A stretch of DNA of 64,000 bases from Medicago truncatula (Eukaryota > Streptophyta > Magnoliopsida > Fabales > Fabaceae). The translations under genes were made by a program, and so were the position numbers. The DNA is taken from positions 39,656,576-39,720,575 of the forward strand of contig NC_053043.1 in the NCBI RefSeq assembly GCF_003473485.1, written 5' to 3'. Below are positions 59,501 through 64,000 of this stretch, in pieces (positions within the stretch are counted from its first letter, which is position 1; every line of letters starts with the position of its first letter). The notes under the pieces were generated by a model that saw nothing but the letters and a program-made list of their open reading frames with translations, was not told the DNA's origin and made no database searches.

Positions 59501-61643
59501 ACGTAACTCCATAGGAAAAATAAACCATTTTAGACCCATTAAAAACGAAGTTTATAAACACTAATTTGAGTCTCATTGAATAGGAGCGAAGAAAAAAGAT
59601 CCAGAAATCTTTTCACTGTGACAAAACTTTTTCTACTTGTTCCCACAATACATGTTTTTAAGACTGCAATAATGCAACCGAAAGGAGAGTCACTAAAACT
59701 AGAAATAGGCCAGTATGTACTCTAATAACTAGTACAAGACATTTTTAACACTTAAATGTACTCTTATGCAACTTGGAACCAATTTTAACAGTTAAATGTA
59801 CTCTGATGCAACTCGGAACCAATTTTAACATATAAATGTACACTTATATGCAACTTGGAACCAATATCTGTCCCTTGATGCCTGTTCAGCCACTTGAAAA
59901 CAATTCTATCCAATTATAAAATGAATACTGAGTTTTGTGATATAAACACAAAAATAAACTAAAAATTGTTCAAGAAAAGCTAATTCATTAGTTCATCGGT
60001 CAATAATAGAAATCCTTTAACAAAAGCCAATGATGCCATGTAAGAGTGAATAATAAATTTTACAAATATAGACACCAAGTCGTTGAAAACACCTCAGCAA
60101 TACCAAAACAAAAAGACCTATCCAAAAAACAGAAGCTAACCTGAGACTTGGACCAAGAGAGGTCAAGCACATCATCCAAATGACCTTTAAAGGAGCAAAC
60201 GGGTTTTTCAGTGAGTGCAAACACATGTTCAGGGACCACAAACTGGTCCAAACTCATCGACTTCCTACTAACGGACGACCTCCCCTTTCTCTTCCTCTCC
60301 AGAAGATTATCCGCCAAAGGAGACAAGGTCGCGGGTTCCGGCGACCCATTAACAAGAAATAACATATTAACATTAACATCCTCCTGTTTCTCCATAAGCA
60401 ACAACTCCCCTTTCCTCTCAGACTCCACAACCTGCCAAACATGAATCACACAATCCTCACCGGCACTAGCAAGATATTTCCCATCTAAACTAAACTTAAT
60501 ACTCCAAATTGATCCATTATGAGCTTGAATTTCTTGACTCTTATACAATGCAGTTAACTCTTTACATGATTTCCCATATTGTCTCACTCTCACCCTCTCA
60601 GGTCCATGAAATGAACCATCTTGACTATCATCCGTAGCCGAGCTCGACCTCCTCCCGCCTTTCTCCGACGAAGTATCTCTCTCATCACTACTCCTCCTCT
60701 CCTTATGACCCGCCATTGAACTAGCAACACTCTTGATGCTCTTCAACCAACTCCCTCCTTTCTTCTTCCCCTTAGAACAACCTCCATTACCATTACTCCC
60801 ATTTCCAACACCACCACCGGCTACATCACCAGTCTCCTCGTGATTCTGCCGGCGCATAAGCTCCTGCACAATCGGAGATTGACCAACCGTCATCTCAAAT
60901 TCCTCCATAGTCAACTGTCTCCCAGTACCAACCTCCTTCACTTTATTCCACATTCCATCTTCTCTAACTTCTTTCACAACAAACTCTTTTCCATTATCAA
61001 GATCTCTGATAGTACAAGCTTGTTCTTCCCCTTTTTCAATTTCATCACATTCTATCTCTTTAGAAAGCACAGCTTCACCAGAAATTTCACCCGTGTCCGG
61101 CAAAGTAGAAGAATTCCCCGGCAAGAAATCAACACCGGAATGACTTCTTCTAGAAGAATTCTTTCCAGATGGAGGTTTAGCTGGGGATCCGCCAGAATTA
61201 CCGGGAACAGAAGTATTTACATTTACAGTAGAAGAGATAAAACAGGAGTTATTAGAATTGTTGTTATGACCGTCAGATTTGGATCGGAATATGGCATTGT
61301 AAGGTGGGATTGGGTTACCACGTGAAAGGGCAAAATCGGAAGAGAGACCAATAGTTTGAAGAAGACGAGTACGACGTTCTGAAACGGAAGAAGGTTGAGA
61401 GATCCATATGTCGTAACTGTTAAGGGCAAAATTGTAATTACAATTATTGTTGTTGTTTTCTTGGTCTTCGTCTTCTTGGTCAGAGTTGGAGTTAGAACAA
61501 GAGCAGGAAGAGGAAAGAGAGAGTAAACGGTCGTTTGATTCGTAAAAGAAATCTTGTTGGTCTAGTTGTTGGTGTTGGTGTTGGTGTTGGTGTTGTTGTT
61601 GGAGGAGTTGGTCTTCTTGAGAAATGAGAATGGGTTTGTTCAT
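56557..61643 (-). CDS. WD40-repeat protein, plant WDR44-like
   Basis: Seven minus-strand exons, 61643-60141, 58489-58399, 57957-57800, 57716-57665, 57552-57470, 57387-57294 and 57152-56557, give 858 residues, all GT-AG and in frame. The first about 350 residues are low complexity: a His/Gln tract near residue 17, a Ser/Cys-rich stretch, an Asn tract, and basic/Ser-rich segments ([19 protein letters not shown]). WD repeats start near residue 372 ([32 protein letters not shown]), then [57 protein letters not shown] and [11 protein letters not shown]. The layout resembles the plant transducin proteins annotated as WDR44-like (in animals a Rab11 effector). The plant role is unknown. Intron 1 (about 1.65 kb) is the longest and holds a 3x40-bp repeat. 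Confidence 0.93.
59743..59865. repeat. 3 x 40-bp tandem repeat in WD40 intron 1
   Basis: Three units beginning ttttaaca at 59743, 59783 and 59823 share 'taaatgtac(t/a)ct' and 'atgcaact(t/c)ggaaccaa'. Non-coding. Confidence 0.85.
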
Positions 61644-61896
61644 GGTTTTAAGGGGTTGTTGAGATTGAGATTGGGATTGGGCATTCCCATTTCAATGAAA
61701 ATGCCCTTCCCTGAGCAAAATGTTAGTGTTGTTAATCAATCAATCGATCTGATCAAGTTTTTTAGAATGGAGGATTTTGAGATCCAATTGAGAGAGATTT
61801 AAGAGAAGTTTGATTTGTTAAGAAATGAGTTTAAGGTTTGTGTGTGGTGTGGTGAGAGATTGGAGGGGTTCGGCCAGAGAGCAAATGTTTCTGTGT

Positions 61897-61940
61897 AGAG
61901 AGAGAGAGAAAGAGGAACATAGAGAAAGAGAAGGAGAGGC
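61897..61940. repeat. GA-rich microsatellite in the WD40 5' leader/promoter
   Basis: Plus-strand (ag)n/(ga)n-rich stretch 254-297 bp upstream of the ATG. On the gene strand this is a CT-rich leader, common at plant transcription starts. Whether it acts in this gene is not shown. Confidence 0.6.
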
Positions 61941-62342
61941 TTCTTCTGTTATTATTCATTTTTTTATAATTTATAAAATAAATATTAAGATTCTTTCCAT
62001 AATAACTCCATAACTTATATTTATTGAGTTGCTAATTAAAAAACAAAAATTAAAACTTTCAATATATTAAATATTAAAGTGTAATCAAGGATTGGGTCAA
62101 ATCATTTAAATTGATTTGGTTATTTTATGGTTTTAAATAAATACAATTTTTATTGGATTTCACTTTTGTTTCACTTATTTCTCATGAATATGTGATGTGT
62201 TCATGATTCGAGTTTCAACTTTGTATATATTATGCAATATTCTTACCAATGATTTAAAGTCATGAGGATTTAATTAAGTATTTTTCTTATTTAAATAATT
62301 TATTTTAATTATTTATTCATAATTATCATTCATGTAAATACA

Positions 62343-63270
62343 CTACAACAACAACAAAGCTTTATCACATTAAGTGGGGATCGACTACATGAGTCAAACG
62401 ACATCATAGTGTTCTATCCAAAACCATTTCTTTCTCCAACTTATTTATCTCTGTATCTTTCATAATAGTTTCTCTTATAATTTTTCTATATTTACCCTAC
62501 CTCTAGCGACCTAACTCTCCTTCATCTGATCTATTCTCCTTACTACCAAATCCACATGTCTTCTCTCTACATGCTCAAACCATTAAGTCAAATTTCTACC
62601 ATCTTTTTTTTGTTATAGATGTTACCATTACTCACTCTAATGTCGGCATTTCTAATTGTATCTCATCTAGTTTCACCACACATCCAAACAATATCCTCAT
62701 CTATGCCACTCTTACTTTATATTCATGTTGATTCTTTACCGCCTAACACTTTGGCACATTCAACGTCGTCGGTCTTACTGTTGTCTAATAAAAATTTCCT
62801 CTAACTTAAGCGTTATTTTCGCATCACTTAAAACACCTAAGACACTCCTCCATCTCAACCACCCAGTTTGAATTTGATGTTTTACATCTCCTTCTATTTC
62901 TCCGACGTTTTGTACTATATACCTAAGATATTTAAACTGTGTAAATGCTGGTATGATATGAACTCCAACTTTCACCTTTACGCTAAAAACACTCCGCCTC
63001 TTGCTAAAATTACCTGTCATATACTCTATCTTGCTTCTAGTCAAGCGAAAACCATATTTCTCTAAGGCTTGTCTCCAATTGTCTAACTTCCCATTTAATT
63101 ATTCCTTCGACTCTCCAACTAGGACTATATCTTATGCAAAATGCATACATCTCAGTTTCGTTTTTGGATGTGTTTTATAAGTACATCCAAAACTAAGGTG
63201 AAACAATAAGGGCTTGGTGTTGAACATTGGAGTAACCCTATTGTTATGGAAAAATATTCATCTAAATATA
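62343..63270 (-). pseudogene. RTE-type LINE remnant, reverse transcriptase C-terminal
   Basis: The minus strand gives PSPYCFTLVLDVLIKHIQ (reverse transcriptase core, near 63180-63235), then SKIEYMTGNFSKRR, VKVGVHIIPAFTQFKYL and GEIEGDVKHQIQTGWLRWRSV (62775-63044), the order typical of plant RTE-clade elements. Frames shift and the region after 62775 is badly decayed. The 3' end reads 'gctttgttgttgttgtagtg' near 62343-62362, a TTG-repeat tail as in RTE elements. Confidence 0.75.
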
Positions 63271-63872
63271 CTAAACGCGCAATCCTATAGTTATAAGAAT
63301 ATACATTATGTAAAAAAAAAAATTGTCTAAATATTATAACATGCAAGACTTTCTCGTACTTTTTATCACCATATACATGTTTTAATGTAGGAAAAAAGTT
63401 ATATATTTTTTAAAAGATTTTATAAATTCAATTTCTTAATTTTTAAAAATATAAATTCGATTGAACTGAATCGGTCAACCCTCTTCTTCATTTGGATTAC
63501 ATGAGAAAATGTTTTTTTTTTTGACAAATTACATGAGAAAATGTTATAAAAATAAACTAAATTGACTATTTTTAATTGGTTCATAATTTTCTCTGAAAAG
63601 CTGAATCAACACTGGGATGAAAAAATCTAATATTATTTCAGTATTTAATGTAATATATAAATTATTCTTAGAAAAAATAGTTATTCTTAGAAAAATATAA
63701 TCGTTAATTAAAGTATTTTATTTTTAACTTTTTTTTATGAATAAAAGTATTCATAGTTGATTTATTAACTCATAATAAAAATAAAATGATCTATTAAAAA
63801 TTATTTGATTAAAATAATTTATTTTTAACTTTTTTAATAAATAAAAGTTTCAGAGAGGAATTATTATTACTC
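63271..63872. other. AT-rich intergenic, no gene seen
   Basis: Very AT-rich, with short direct repeats such as 'ttacatgagaaaatgtt' (63497 and 63531). No gene. Confidence 0.4.
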
Positions 63873-63928
63873 TTTGACGTGTGCTTTCAAGTCCTACTGC
63901 TTTGACTTGTGCTTTCAAGTCCTACTGC
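63873..63928. repeat. 28-bp tandem duplication
   Basis: Two adjacent 28-bp units (63873-63900 and 63901-63928) beginning tttgac(g/t)tgtgctttcaa differ at one base. Non-coding as far as seen. Confidence 0.85.
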
Positions 63929-64000
63929 ATTAATCGGTATATGTAAAGTATTCCTTTCAAAACAAAATAATCCAAAATTTAAATTTATTTGGGTTAAATT

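Noticed and set aside
60840-61325. 161-codon plus-strand frame opposite WD40 exon 1
   Set aside because: Antisense shadow of a long low-complexity exon; no family similarity.
1-64000. CRISPR arrays, operons, ribosome binding sites, rRNA genes
   Set aside because: None seen; the gene structure is eukaryotic and direct repeats are not spaced as CRISPR units.

Overview
This is a stretch of an AT-rich plant nuclear genome: genes split by GT-AG introns, long AT-rich intergenic DNA, and many short retroelement and MITE-like insertions. The host genes and the repeats (a tRNA-derived SINE, LINEs with a reverse-transcriptase zinc-binding domain, 'ggtccct' foldback elements) look like a papilionoid legume, most likely Medicago. 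That assignment is inference from recalled sequence style; no database was searched. Exon joins were worked out by hand from reading frame, splice sites and family similarity.

Layout. 1-8.4 kb: an RCC1-repeat gene that lacks its 5' part (2645-4163, +), with a foldback repeat upstream and a duplicated 3' flank. 8.4-26 kb: two CBSX5-like CBS-domain genes on the minus strand (8476-10597 and 21707-22983), each in a copy of the same segmental duplication. The first block has been enlarged by a 5'-truncated LINE, two SINEs and other insertions. 26-36 kb: gene-poor DNA with LINE remnants, a TRIM-type LTR element, a SINE, a MITE and a diverged 440-bp tandem duplication. 36.2-38.3 kb: an aluminium-induced/TSJT1-type (DUF3700) gene (+). 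39.2-43.6 kb: a decayed Mutator-like element with terminal inverted repeats and a 9-bp target duplication. 43.8-47.1 kb: a foldback MITE directly upstream of a LanC-like (GCR2/LANCL) gene (+). 48.3-50.8 kb: a plastid NADPH:protochlorophyllide oxidoreductase gene (-), convergent with the LanC-like gene. 51.5-55.3 kb: LINE fragments and small insertions. 56.5-61.6 kb: a seven-exon WD40-repeat gene of the plant WDR44-like group (-). 62.3-63.3 kb: an RTE-type LINE remnant (-).

The six host genes act in unrelated processes (CBS regulation, chlorophyll synthesis, LanC-like and WD40 scaffolding, a stress-induced amidotransferase-like protein) and do not form a pathway cluster. I found no clearly new biological system. 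The most informative material is structural: the CBSX5 segmental duplication, clean transposition footprints, and a hairpin-forming MITE sitting about 60 bp from a start codon.
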